A stretch of 64,000 nt of DNA from JAGWRI01 sp963728785 (GCA_963728785.1 CAVSKV010000002.1:868001-932000); one strand, 5' to 3'. Positions 25,596-33,873 are shown, counted from the first letter of the stretch. Notes: generated by a model from the letters alone, not told the origin. Program-made: numbers and translations.

Positions 25596-26279
25596 ATGCC
25601 AAAGAACAGTAGAGACTTTGTCCCGAACCAGGTGTTCGTCGGCCTTCCCTGGAACTTCCGTAGCAAGTATGATCCCATCGTCGCGAAGCTCGAACGGAAG
25701 TACCCGCTTCATTTTGCGATCGTCGGTCGCAATGACAGCCAGGATGCGGACGATCTCTTCGCGATCATTAAAGAACGCATTTCCTCGTCAAGCTACGCGA
25801 TCTTTGATGCGACCGGCGGCGATGCCAACGTCTCACTCGAATTCGGGTACGCCGAAGCTCTGGAGATTAGGCGTGCGATCTATTTAAACGTCCACAAGGC
25901 TCAGAAGCGCCCACCGGGATTGCCAATTATCTCAGATCTCGGGGGTAAGCGGCGGGTACAGTACAAGAGCGAGAAGGAGTTGACCGCCGAGCTAGACAAA
26001 CAGGCAAGACGGCACGATTACACCGTTCGCTTTGAGTCGGCCCTCGCAGCCGCGACGAAAGGAAAGGCCAAGGGCGTTAAGAAGAGTGCGCGTAGTCTCG
26101 CGTTAAAGGTTGTGCATGCCCTCGATGTCAAGGTCAACGTTCGGCGCGCGGATTTAGTTCAGCAACTGCAGGCCGGTGGCTATAGGAAGCCGGAGATCGA
26201 TGCCATGTTAAGGAACCTCCATCGATCCGGCCTGGTGATGACGAGCAAGGGACGTTACGCGGACGTGACGGTAGCGTAG
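25596..26279 (+). CDS. TIR-like nucleotide-binding / winged-helix cassette protein
   Basis: 227 aa from ATG 25596, 16 bp after the attC core. The N-terminal half (QVFVGLPWNF, FAIVGRNDSQDADDLFAIIK, SYAIFDATGGDANVSLEFGY) has the alternating fold and the loop-plus-Glu (SLEFGYAEAL) of TIR-like/nucleoside-deoxyribosyltransferase-like domains. The C-terminal 70 residues look like a winged helix (RRADLVQQLQAGGYRKPEID, HRSGLVMTSKGRYADVTV). Possibly an NAD- or nucleotide-consuming defence effector (inference). Confidence 0.65.
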   Translation: MPKNSRDFVPNQVFVGLPWNFRSKYDPIVAKLERKYPLHFAIVGRNDSQDADDLFAIIKERISSSSYAIFDATGGDANVSLEFGYAEALEIRRAIYLNVHKAQKRPPGLPIISDLGGKRRVQYKSEKELTAELDKQARRHDYTVRFESALAAATKGKAKGVKKSARSLALKVVHALDVKVNVRRADLVQQLQAGGYRKPEIDAMLRNLHRSGLVMTSKGRYADVTVA

Positions 26280-26312
26280 CGGCAGCGAATCGGCAGTCAT
26301 CTCCGCCGTATT

Positions 26313-26385
26313 GTGTAACTAGGCGCTGCTGCAACCGGCGGTGGGCGGATCTTCCGTACTTCTCGCAGAGCAAGTCTTGGACCAA
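26313..26385 (+). other. Half attC site
   Basis: GTGTAACTAGGCGCTGCTGC at 26313-26332 is a typical left arm of this attC family, and TCGCAGAGCAAG is what remains of the right arm. The right GTTAC core is missing, so this site is probably inactive. Confidence 0.5.
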
Positions 26386-26392
26386 CAAAGAC

Positions 26393-27220
26393 ATGACCGC
26401 CGAAACTGCAAAGTTAAAGAGCCTACTCAACGCGTCTGGTTTCGCGTTTCAGCTCGCTGTGGAGGCGGCCGTTCGCGCCAGGCCAGGGACATACGGGTGG
26501 GCGGTGTCGGCGCGCGAGCATCCATGGAAGACTAACGCGGGCACCGGCTTTATCGATCTCGTCATTTCGTCCGGGCGTGCCCATCTCGTGGTCGAATGTA
26601 AACGGCCGCGCAATGCCACCTGGATGTTCCTCATGACCGATGAGAAGCAGATGGCCCGGTCGCACGCCCGGATCTGCTGGACCGACACCGTACCGCTCAA
26701 GGCCCCGCTCGTGGGCTGGGATGATGTCCAGGTTTACCCTGCTTCGCCCGAATCGAATTTCTGTGCAGTTCGGGGCCAGGGAGAAAAGGACGCGCCTCTC
26801 TTGGAACGCCTTGCCTCATCGGTCGTGGAGTCCGTTGATGGCCTTGCTGCGGATCTTCTCACGCTCGATCAGAGATCGGCCACCAGCAACGTGATCATAC
26901 CGGTGATAGTGACGACTGCTGCATTGGTCCTCGCTTCCTTTCGAGCTCAAGACGTTGACCTCACATCCGGTGAGCTCGATGCGGTGAGCTTCACAACCAT
27001 ACCCCATATACGATTTAGGAAGAGCCTCGCCGCTTCCGGAGCACCGGACGATTATGAGGCGACGCGACTTCGAGACTTGAGCGCGGCGGCGGAGCGAACC
27101 GTCTTTGTGGTCAACTCTATGCACTTTACGCAGTGGCTGGAGGGATTTCAGTTGGGCGCTCCTAGTTTTGGAAGCCCGTGGGAGACGGCCAGGCGTCGAG
27201 CGGATGCTAACGGTCCGTAG
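26393..27220 (+). CDS. PD-(D/E)XK nuclease-fold cassette protein
   Basis: 275 aa. The N-terminal part has the nuclease signature: a preceding Glu/helix (FQLAVEAAVRARPG), GTGFIDLVISSGRAHLVVEC-KR, with Asp and the ExK-type triad (D, E, K). The rest is mixed alpha/beta, ending in QWLEGFQLGAPSFGSPW. No partner methylase is adjacent. Likely a standalone defence or recombination nuclease (inference). Confidence 0.65.
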   Translation: MTAETAKLKSLLNASGFAFQLAVEAAVRARPGTYGWAVSAREHPWKTNAGTGFIDLVISSGRAHLVVECKRPRNATWMFLMTDEKQMARSHARICWTDTVPLKAPLVGWDDVQVYPASPESNFCAVRGQGEKDAPLLERLASSVVESVDGLAADLLTLDQRSATSNVIIPVIVTTAALVLASFRAQDVDLTSGELDAVSFTTIPHIRFRKSLAASGAPDDYEATRLRDLSAAAERTVFVVNSMHFTQWLEGFQLGAPSFGSPWETARRRADANGP

Positions 27221-27347
27221 CGTCGGTCGCGCGACCACCAAATGGGGCCATGCTGCTGGCGTCGTGGGTTTGGGGAGCGGTAGGCGGCCTGCGGCCGCCT
27301 ACCGCATTCTCTTACGAACGCCGCAGCAGAGCGCCTCGGCGTTAGGC
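27203..27347 (+). other. attC site with damaged left arm
   Basis: Right end GCCGCAGCAGAGCGCC...GTTAGGC (core 27341-27347) is canonical. The likely left core TGCTAAC (27203-27209) overlaps the stop of the nuclease gene but its arm has changed. The centre holds a strong hairpin GTAGGCGGC/GCCGCCTAC (about 27281-27303). Confidence 0.55.
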
Positions 27348-28244
27348 TCGTTCACTCGCCCCAGTGTCACGCTGACCGATCCACGGATCAAGGCCAAGGA
27401 GCTCTTCATACGCGTCGACGTCGACAACTCGATCGCCAGCGCCTGCCCGAATCGCTGCGGCAACTAAACGCCCCTCGGTCGTAACGAGCACGATCGACTT
27501 CCCCCGAATCGTCGAGTAGAGCGACGTAGATGCGACGATTTCTTCGTCCCATACAGTGTTTCTGTGCTGCAGCTGCCCACCGCCCTTGCTGCGCACTTCA
27601 TCAACAACTCCATCGCGAAGGGCGAACGTGATGGAGCTGACTTGAGCAACGGGGATTATTGCAGTGATGAGTCGCTCCGGGCTGATGGTTCTCCCGTACA
27701 GCGACAAGGCGCGGATCACTAGGCGGTTCGCGTACTCGAGGTTTCGCTTCACTTGGCTTGACTCAACAACCGCTTTCCCTGCCATTTCGATGCTCGACAC
27801 GTACTCGCGTTCCTTGTATTCCACGTGTCGTTCGATCTCATCGAGTTGGTCCGCGATTTCGCTGAGAGGTGAATCTCGTTCTGCTTCCGCAACCACCCGA
27901 CAGAGCTCCCTGAAGCTTGCGAACATCTCGTCGTCGCCGGGTGCCGCTTCACCTGTCACCTTCTGATACACCTGACCGTCAAGGTGGGTCACGAAGTGCA
28001 GTTCGACTTGCTCACCTGTAACCGTGCTACAATGGCGAACGAGCTTCTTCAACGCTGCTCGATTCATTCCGCGTCGTTCGTGATTCGTGTGGCGCACTCG
28101 AGCAAGCATCTCTTGAACAACCGCGACATTCGCCAACGCGACCACGCCACACCCTTGCTCGGCGGCCCTAATTCGATCCAGATGCGCCAAGCCTATTCGC
28201 TTGTACGCATTGTTATCGAATATGACGTATCCGTGCATGGCCAT
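27342..28244 (-). CDS. PIN-like domain protein, reversed in its cassette
   Basis: 300 aa. Begins YVIFDNNAYKRIGLAHLDRI with an early Asp and ends VLVTTEGRLVAAAIRAGAGD, VVDVDAYEELLGL, the order of acidic residues in PIN-like ribonucleases; the middle (about 60-210) is a long helical insert. Its stop overlaps the core of the preceding attC, so the whole gene lies backwards within the cassette. Reversed cassette genes usually carry their own promoter; toxin or defence role possible. Confidence 0.6.
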   Translation of the reverse strand: MAMHGYVIFDNNAYKRIGLAHLDRIRAAEQGCGVVALANVAVVQEMLARVRHTNHERRGMNRAALKKLVRHCSTVTGEQVELHFVTHLDGQVYQKVTGEAAPGDDEMFASFRELCRVVAEAERDSPLSEIADQLDEIERHVEYKEREYVSSIEMAGKAVVESSQVKRNLEYANRLVIRALSLYGRTISPERLITAIIPVAQVSSITFALRDGVVDEVRSKGGGQLQHRNTVWDEEIVASTSLYSTIRGKSIVLVTTEGRLVAAAIRAGAGDRVVDVDAYEELLGLDPWIGQRDTGASERA

Positions 28245-28340
28245 GGGTATGCGGGCGACATCATGAGGTTCGGAGGCCTATTCACGCCTTGTGCTCGACG
28301 AGCTGCTGCGGGCAGCGCACCCTGGTCCGTCTGCCCGCCA

Positions 28341-28440
28341 GCCTAACGATAGTTGCAATTGACAAGAGAGCCAATGGTTGCATCGTGCCACGCCCGCGGC
28401 CTTATTACGAATCCCTTGCAGTTGCGTTTACGCGTCAGGC
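28341..28440 (+). other. attC-like site
   Basis: GCCTAAC (28341-28347) with arm GATAGTTGCAA, and TTGCAGTTGCG...GTCAGGC (core 28434-28440). As at 11363, the right core has GTC instead of GTT. 100 bp. Confidence 0.5.
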
Positions 28441-28461
28441 AACGATTTCGGCATTGACCGC

Positions 28462-29304
28462 ATGAGTATCCCCCCAAAAGTGGTCCGCATTGCGGAAACG
28501 CTCGTCGACACCGCGCTCCGAGGTCGCAATGACCGTATCCGGTACGATCTCTATCGGCGCCAGCATGACGCCAACGAATCCGGGAAGGTTCAAACGGCCT
28601 TCTACGTCGCTGACCAACAGGAGGCATGCATTGCGGAACTCGCGTTTCGCGTTGATTCCATCTGGCACACATATAGACGTGTTTTGTCGGAAGAACGGTT
28701 GCTCTTCACTGACAGCGTGCGGACGGAGATAGTTCGTCGGGTGAACCAGATGCTGGACACCGATGTACCATATGTTGAGGAGATGGCGCGGAACGTGATT
28801 ACCAACCATGGCCACGGCTTCGAGTTGTTCTTGCGCGAAGCGCGGCCTTTCATGGTTGCGAGATTGGTCGCGGAACTCGATCTCTTCGCGTTGCAACACC
28901 GGCCGGCCGGAGCCTCGGTGCGCGATCAACTCGGCGCACCCAGATATGCAGGGCCGAGGGAACATTGGCTTCGCGTTGACCGAGCCATGAGTCAAGCGCC
29001 CCCGGACTTTGCCACCGCAGCTCGGGACGCGGTAAACGCCGTGGAAGGCCTGGCCAAGATCATTGCGGCACTTCCTAACGCTACACTCGGGGAATGCGTG
29101 AAGAGCCTCAGAACATCGGAGCGCCTCGACGGCGCGACCGCCAAAGGCCTGGAAGCCCTTTGGGGATTTGCCAACTCGAGTCCAGGTTTTCGGCACGAGG
29201 CTCCAACGGTCCCAACGCTAACCCAGGCTGAGGCTGAATATGTTGTCCAAAGCTCAGAGGCAGCGACGAAGCTACTCCTTAACATCGACGCGGCCGACGG
29301 CTAA
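28462..29304 (+). CDS. Abortive-infection family protein (Abi_C-like C-terminus)
   Basis: 280 aa from ATG 28462. The C-terminal 100 residues match the abortive-infection C-terminal domain pattern: DAVNAVEGLAKIIAALPNAT, TLGECVKSLR, KGLEALWGFANSSPGFRHE, then SSEAATKLLLNID. In known members this part pairs with an effector; the N-terminal 170 residues here are helical (RRVNQMLDTDVPYVEEMARN) and not recognised. Cassette gene, stop inside the next attC core. Probably acts in phage defence by halting growth (inference). Confidence 0.75.
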   Translation: MSIPPKVVRIAETLVDTALRGRNDRIRYDLYRRQHDANESGKVQTAFYVADQQEACIAELAFRVDSIWHTYRRVLSEERLLFTDSVRTEIVRRVNQMLDTDVPYVEEMARNVITNHGHGFELFLREARPFMVARLVAELDLFALQHRPAGASVRDQLGAPRYAGPREHWLRVDRAMSQAPPDFATAARDAVNAVEGLAKIIAALPNATLGECVKSLRTSERLDGATAKGLEALWGFANSSPGFRHEAPTVPTLTQAEAEYVVQSSEAATKLLLNIDAADG

Positions 29305-29410
29305 CGAGGCGCTGCTGCCGGGGGCGGGCGGGTAAGGAGGCGGTCGACTCGCTGCGCTCGCTTACCGCCACTATGATAGGACGCCGCAGCAGAGCGCTGC
29401 GCCGTTAGGT
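29299..29410 (+). other. attC site
   Basis: GGCTAAC (29299-29305) + GAGGCGCTGCTGC and GCCGCAGCAGAGCGC + GTTAGGT (29404-29410). The best preserved site of the window, 112 bp; its centre AGGAGGCGGT...ACCGCC can fold. Confidence 0.75.
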
Positions 29411-29436
29411 TGCCACACAATTCCCGGCCGACTTGA

Positions 29437-30075
29437 ATGGACGCGACGACGGCTATCTTCGAAACGGTGAAGGTACTCACAGGCGTAGCGGCTGTCGGAG
29501 TCGCTGGCCTCGGGCTGAAAACGTGGCGAAGGCAGCTACACGGAACCGTCGAATTCGATCGGGCACGCGGATTGTATCGTGCCGTTCTAAGCATCCGCAA
29601 TCAGATTGCGGGTGTCAGGAACCCGTTCATATCGGCGGGTGAGTTTGCCTCGGCGTACCAAGAAGTCGGTCTTGAACCGACAACCGGAAGCATCGGGCAC
29701 GACGCGAAGGGATCGGAACTCGTGTACGAACGCCGCTGGAAGCGTCTGGTTGTGGCGATGACTGATCTTGAAGTGGAGCTTCTTGATGCGGAGGTCCTTT
29801 GGGGGTCTGGCATCCGAGAACCCGAGCGCCTGCTCCGCGGCTGCACTGCCGAGCTTTACTCGGCTGTGGTTAATCACCTTCGTTCAGAGCGCGATTCTCG
29901 CTATGAAGAGAAACTAGCGGAGCCGCTACGCGATAAGCTCAATCGAGCACTATATGACGAAGGCACAGCAGAGCGACCTGATGATTTCGCAAGTCGGGTC
30001 AACGCCGCCATTGCTGCGTTCGAGAAGAGCCTGCGTCCGCACTTAAGCGGGAGGAAGTTGACCCGGCCAACCTGA
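29437..30075 (+). CDS. Membrane-anchored cassette protein of unknown function
   Basis: 212 aa. A single N-terminal membrane segment (VLTGVAAVGVAGLGLKTW) followed by RRQLHGTVEFDRARGLYRAV, VRNPFISAGEFASAYQ and a long helical cytoplasmic part with Glu/Leu-rich helices. Proteins with this start (a short helix, then WRRQL-G-EFD-AR) recur in gene cassettes and defence loci, but I know no function. Starts 27 bp after the attC core. Confidence 0.65.
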   Translation: MDATTAIFETVKVLTGVAAVGVAGLGLKTWRRQLHGTVEFDRARGLYRAVLSIRNQIAGVRNPFISAGEFASAYQEVGLEPTTGSIGHDAKGSELVYERRWKRLVVAMTDLEVELLDAEVLWGSGIREPERLLRGCTAELYSAVVNHLRSERDSRYEEKLAEPLRDKLNRALYDEGTAERPDDFASRVNAAIAAFEKSLRPHLSGRKLTRPT

Positions 30076-30175
30076 CGAGGCGCTGCTGCTGGCGCCGCTG
30101 CCGCAGGCGGGTTGCCCGGTAGATTCGTGGGGCGTAATAATGGTGGAGCGCCGCAACAAATCGCGAAGGCGGCGG
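30068..30175 (+). other. Degenerate attC-like site
   Basis: CCTGACGAGGCGCTGCTGCT at 30070-30089 and GGAGCGCCGCAACAAATCGC on the right are diverged arms of the same attC family. The right GTTAG core is lost. Confidence 0.4.
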
Positions 30176-30199
30176 GCAGAGGAACCGGTCAACCATAGC

Positions 30200-30688
30200 A
30201 TGGCATACTCACTCTTCATCAGCTATTCGACGCGCGATCTCCAAACCGCAACTGCGCTCCAGAGTTGGGTGCACGCTGCCGGCGCATCGTCGTTTCTAGC
30301 CGAGTACGCCATTGTGCCGGGCCAGGTCCTAACAACAAACATCGAGAGCGCGATACGAAGCTGTGACCTCTTTACACTACTTTGGAGCGACAACGCGGCT
30401 TCATCCGCCTGGGTCCCACAAGAAATTGGGATGGCCAAAGCACTTGATAAGCCAATTCTCCCCATAGTGCTTCATCCGGGATTGGCTCTGCCGGCCTTTA
30501 TCAGCGACGTAAAATACCTCCCGTTGTTCCCAGACCCGAACATAGCCGTGCAGTGGTTTCACGCCCATGTTGCTGATCTGGTGCGAGCGAAGAATAGCTC
30601 TGATGCCTTCGGCGCTGTCGCGCTCGGCGCGCTCGTTTGCCTCGGACTTATGGCCATCCTTGGTAACGGCAAGCATGCTGACTCATGA
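30200..30688 (+). CDS. TIR-domain protein with C-terminal membrane helix
   Basis: 162 aa from ATG 30200. TIR domain at about 3-135: LFISYSTRDLQTATALQSWV, DLFTLLWSDNAASSAWVPQE with the expected catalytic Glu in QEIGMAKALD, then the KPILPIVL strand. A single membrane helix follows (about 140-157, GAVALGALVCLGLMAILG). TIR domains in bacterial defence break or rebuild NAD; a TIR-TM layout suggests a membrane-bound sensor or effector. No ThsA, STING or cyclase partner is next to it. Confidence 0.85.
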   Translation: MAYSLFISYSTRDLQTATALQSWVHAAGASSFLAEYAIVPGQVLTTNIESAIRSCDLFTLLWSDNAASSAWVPQEIGMAKALDKPILPIVLHPGLALPAFISDVKYLPLFPDPNIAVQWFHAHVADLVRAKNSSDAFGAVALGALVCLGLMAILGNGKHADS

Positions 30689-30874
30689 GGCACTGCTGCT
30701 GCCAGCGTGGGGTATGGAGGTCACGGGCCCGCCTCGTTCAGGCCTAGGCGAGGCCAGGACTGCGCTGACGATCGATCAGAGGAATCCGGGCTCCGATCCC
30801 GATTGGCCCCTACAGTGAAATTCGGCCATGCCAGCTTGATTCGGGCCGCGGACCGAGGGCTCGTGTCAGAATGA
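30680..30874 (+). other. attC remnant and spacer before the IS110 element
   Basis: CTGACTCATGAGGCACTGCT followed by GCTGCCAGCG (from about 30680) is the left arm of another attC, and nothing matches its right arm. The remaining about 160 bp show no gene; this is probably the tail of the cassette array. Confidence 0.4.
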
Positions 30875-30974
30875 ATGAGAAAGCCGACCTCCGTGGCGAG
30901 ATCGCCTCGTTTGGAGGATGCTCAAGCACACATGATCGGGCTCGCAAGGGGGCCCGCGTACCGGAGGTCGGCCG

Positions 30975-32081
30975 ATGCCACAGGATACCAAGCAGGAGCG
31001 CACGATGTCAGCGACAGGACCAGCCCAGACGCTGGGGCTCGACGTGGGGGATCAGTATACCGCGGTCTGCGTGCTGGATGCCGCGGGCACGCGCGTTGAG
31101 ACGGCGCGGATTCGCACGACGCGGCCGGCGCTGGAGGGCCGGTTGCGCGCCGCCCCCCGGTCGCGCGTCGTGCTGGAGACGGGGACGCACTCGCCCTGGG
31201 TCAGTCGGCTCGCCGCCGCCTGCGGGCACGAAGTGATCGTGGCGAATGCGCGCCGGCTCCGCCTGATCAGTGAGAACGTGTCCAAGAGCGACGACGTGGA
31301 TGCGGAGACGCTCGCGCGCGTGGGCCGGTTAGACCCGGCGCTCCTGGCCCCCGTGCAGCATCGGACGGCCGAGACCCAAGCCGACTTGGCCGTGCTCCGC
31401 GCCCGGGATGCCCTCGTCCGCGTGCGCACGCTCTTGGTGAATCATGTGCGCGGGGCCGTGAAGGCCGTGGGGGGGCGCGTGCCGGCATGCTCCGCCCCGA
31501 GTTTTGCGGGGCGTGCGGCCGAGGTGATCCCGCCAACGCTCGTGCCGGCGCTCACCCCGCTGCTCGCGCAAATTGAGGCATTGACGAAGGGCATCCGGCA
31601 GTACGACGCGGCGATTGCCGCGCTCGCCGCCACGCGCTATCCTGCGACCCGCCAGCTGCGGCAAGTCGGGGGCGTGGGCCCGCTGACCGCGCTCTGCTAT
31701 GTGCTGGTGATCGAAGACCCCGCGCGCTTCGCCAAGAGCCGCACCGTCGGCGCGTACCTCGGGCTTCGCCCGCGGCAGGACCAGTCGGGAGCGTCGGCGC
31801 GACAACTGCGGATCACGAAAACGGGGGATAGTCTGCTGCGCCGGCTCTTAGTCGGGAGCGCGCAGTATATCCTGGGCCCGTTTGGCGCCGACTGTGATTT
31901 GCGCCGGTGGGGGCTCGCGCTCGCGGCGCGTGGCGGAAAGAATGCGAAGAAGCGCGCCGTGGTGGCGGTGGCGCGCAAACTGGCGGTCTTGCTCCATGCG
32001 CTGTGGCAGACCAGGGCGAGCTATGAACCGCTGCACCAACGCCCGGGCATGCCGCGGGAGCCGAGGCAGGCCATGGCCTAA
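30975..32081 (+). CDS. IS110/IS1111 DEDD transposase
   Basis: 368 aa (ATG 31005 with GGAG upstream is an alternative start). N-terminal DEDD RuvC-like domain: LGLDVGDQYTAVCVLD, VLETGTHSPWV, SKSDDVDAETLARVGRL. C-terminal Transposase_20 domain: LRQVGGVGPLTALCYVL, YLGLRPRQDQSGAS, and Ser-containing GDSLLRRLLVGSAQYIL. Complete; acts with a bridge RNA to join target and donor. Confidence 0.95.
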   Translation: MPQDTKQERTMSATGPAQTLGLDVGDQYTAVCVLDAAGTRVETARIRTTRPALEGRLRAAPRSRVVLETGTHSPWVSRLAAACGHEVIVANARRLRLISENVSKSDDVDAETLARVGRLDPALLAPVQHRTAETQADLAVLRARDALVRVRTLLVNHVRGAVKAVGGRVPACSAPSFAGRAAEVIPPTLVPALTPLLAQIEALTKGIRQYDAAIAALAATRYPATRQLRQVGGVGPLTALCYVLVIEDPARFAKSRTVGAYLGLRPRQDQSGASARQLRITKTGDSLLRRLLVGSAQYILGPFGADCDLRRWGLALAARGGKNAKKRAVVAVARKLAVLLHALWQTRASYEPLHQRPGMPREPRQAMA

Positions 32082-32321
32082 TCTCGGCTGAGAGACATGG
32101 CGAACCCCGGACGAGCGGCGCTCTCCTTCCCACCGCCCAGTCCCGACGACTGCGAACAATGCGTTGATCCCGGAGATCGGGTGTCAGAAGGCAGCGTCGG
32201 CGCTGGTCGGACTCCACTGTGCACCGGGCAGCAACGCCTGCCCACCTTGAGTGCGAATGGAAGCGTGGCGTGTGGAAGGCGGGCCGCACCCGAGGAGCCG
32301 CCACGTCGGCCTTGACAACTT
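32082..32321 (+). ncRNA. Likely bridge-RNA region of the IS1111-like element
   Basis: 240 bp between transposase stop and right inverted repeat, with no open gene and several potential stems. By analogy with IS1111 elements, a bridge RNA would be read from here. Position is inferred from family knowledge; I have not found its guide loops. Confidence 0.4.
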
Positions 32322-32328
32322 GGCTTTC

Positions 32329-32715
32329 TCATGGAAGCACATTGTAAGCACAAGCCTGCTGGTTGGCTGGCACGCGCATGTCGGGGCGACGGGTAACCTC
32401 TCTCAGAGTCGGCGGTTTGAAACCCTCATGGCTCGGGATCCCTCTTAGATGATCGGGGTCGAAGCTCTCAGCCGTCGAGCCAATTAGGAGTTGCGATCGC
32501 AGAACCTTCCCTTCGGCGTCCCGACGGGGCTCCAAGACGCCACCGACGCGAAAGCGAATGCGCAAGCGGAATTCGCTGTTTACGTGATCGATCAGGCCCT
32601 CCAAGAGCAAGAAGCGAGGCATGCTGGGAATCCGCATCAGTTCGTACTGGTCGAACCCCGCCGCGCAGCGATCCCGATCCTCAAGAGCGCTGATGAAGTT
32701 CGCGTATGGATTCAT
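32329..32715 (-). CDS. Unknown protein, 3' end probably cut by IS110
   Basis: 128 aa from ATG 32715. Reads NPYANFISALEDRDRC, MRIPSMPRFLLLEGLIDH, EFRLRIRFRVGGVLEPRRDA; alpha/beta, no family named. The stop TGA (32329-32331) is part of the IS inverted repeat, so the original protein was probably longer. Its lost end is not evident on the other side of the IS. Confidence 0.45.
   Translation of the reverse strand: MNPYANFISALEDRDRCAAGFDQYELMRIPSMPRFLLLEGLIDHVNSEFRLRIRFRVGGVLEPRRDAEGKVLRSQLLIGSTAESFDPDHLRGIPSHEGFKPPTLREVTRRPDMRVPANQQACAYNVLP
32332..32350 (+). repeat. Diverged paired-octamer repeat
   Basis: TGGAAGCA-CAT-TGTAAGCA, three changes from the TGTCAGCA-CAT-TGTCAGCA unit seen elsewhere. 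It directly abuts the IS110 right end and overlaps the truncated gene's 3' end, so it may be chance. Confidence 0.3.
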
Positions 32716-32847
32716 GATCGTCCGATCCTGCCCCGTCACGAGATCACATCGCGATCATCGCCCGAGCTCACGCGCGGGCGGGTCAAACAAAAAAACCGCA
32801 TGCGCAACGTGCGCCATCTTTACGCCGGCTGCCTGCCGCAGCATTCC

Positions 32848-33873
32848 TTAGGCGCCCGGCGCAGACGAATCGCGGCGGTTCACATTTGCGGGCAGAAGCC
32901 ATTTTAGTACGTCCAACGCTCCGCCAACGTTTGTCGGGTCAATCGGATATCGATCGCGAGGCCGGAGGAGATTTAAGTAGGCCGCTGCCTTCGTGCTAAA
33001 TCCCGCCGCTGCGTCTCGGCGGTAGAGCTTATAGCAATAGCCGTTCGTCACCACGATCACCGCACAACTCGGGAACTGCTTCGCGTATTCGATTGCTTGC
33101 CCTGGAGCGTAATCAAGACCAGATGAAAAGTCTTTGGTCTCGATCAAGAGGCGACAGTCCTTGTAGTCGCCGACATAAGGCCCAGAGAAGCAGGCAATGT
33201 CCACCCGGCCGGGCTTCGCGGGAAGTTCGATTTTGACTTGTTGCTCCGCCCAGCCGAGTGAAAGCAGAAGCGGTATTACCAGGAAGGTTCGTGTCTCATG
33301 CTCGCGAACCTCCGACCATTTATTTTGATCGTAGTAATACTGAGCCAATAGACGAATCCGACGGAGGGTGTTCGTGAGCTCGTCCGCAGCGGCCGGTCGC
33401 AGACCTTCCCGAATGAGGAAGTCGAGAATCTGCGCATCCGAAATTGATTCTGTTTTCGATGGCGTCTGCCGACCTGCTGCGTCCGATGGTGCCAGACGAA
33501 GCAGCTCGGTTGCAATCTCGACGTGTTCGGCGTTGCTGGTCCGATAGATGGTCCCAGGTCGCAGGCCGGCCGCCGGCCGCAGCTGAGTCGCGATACGCCA
33601 GTCGACGTGGCACCAACCGGAGAGATCCCAGCCATCGAAATCTTGAAGCCAAGGGAGGTCGGCGTCACCGGTCGCCGCGCCATCCCGGACAACGACTTCT
33701 CCGACGGCGCAGATTCCCGCTAGACCGCGCTTCAGCAGGACGATATCGCCCGCTGCTACTTCACGCATTGCCTCGCGTTGAGCCGCGCCGCCGACGAACG
33801 CCATTCCAAAGCGGTAGAACCACTCGGTGTAATCGCGCCCTTCGGATCCGGCTGAGATGATCCAGTATGTCAT
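32848..33873 (-). CDS. Putative EVE-like plus restriction-nuclease protein
   Basis: 341 aa from ATG 33873. The N-terminal about 110 residues (MTYWIISAGSEGRDYTEWFY, GDIVLLKRGLAGICAVGEVV) resemble the PUA-like EVE fold that reads modified bases. Residues about 185-300 are a PD-(D/E)XK fold of the HsdR type: FLVIPLLLSLGW, GRVDIACFSG, CRLLIETKDFSSGL, then AIEYAKQFP and VVTNGYCYKLYRR. Together this suggests a modification-dependent (type IV-like) nuclease; no methylase is fused. Confidence 0.65.
   Translation of the reverse strand: MTYWIISAGSEGRDYTEWFYRFGMAFVGGAAQREAMREVAAGDIVLLKRGLAGICAVGEVVVRDGAATGDADLPWLQDFDGWDLSGWCHVDWRIATQLRPAAGLRPGTIYRTSNAEHVEIATELLRLAPSDAAGRQTPSKTESISDAQILDFLIREGLRPAAADELTNTLRRIRLLAQYYYDQNKWSEVREHETRTFLVIPLLLSLGWAEQQVKIELPAKPGRVDIACFSGPYVGDYKDCRLLIETKDFSSGLDYAPGQAIEYAKQFPSCAVIVVTNGYCYKLYRRDAAAGFSTKAAAYLNLLRPRDRYPIDPTNVGGALDVLKWLLPANVNRRDSSAPGA

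Larger units (their letters stand above)
30875..32332 (+). mobile_element. IS110-family element, IS1111-like
   Basis: About 1,458 bp. Inverted repeats ATGAGAAAGCC at 30875-30885 and 32322-32332; inverted ends mark the IS1111 branch, because true IS110 elements have none. The long 3' non-coding part (32082-32321) is where IS1111 members encode their bridge RNA. A hairpin pair GCCGACCTCCG/CGGAGGTCGGC (30883-30893, 30961-30971) lies in the 5' part. It lies close to an attC remnant and its right end supplies the stop codon of the neighbouring minus-strand gene. Confidence 0.75.
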
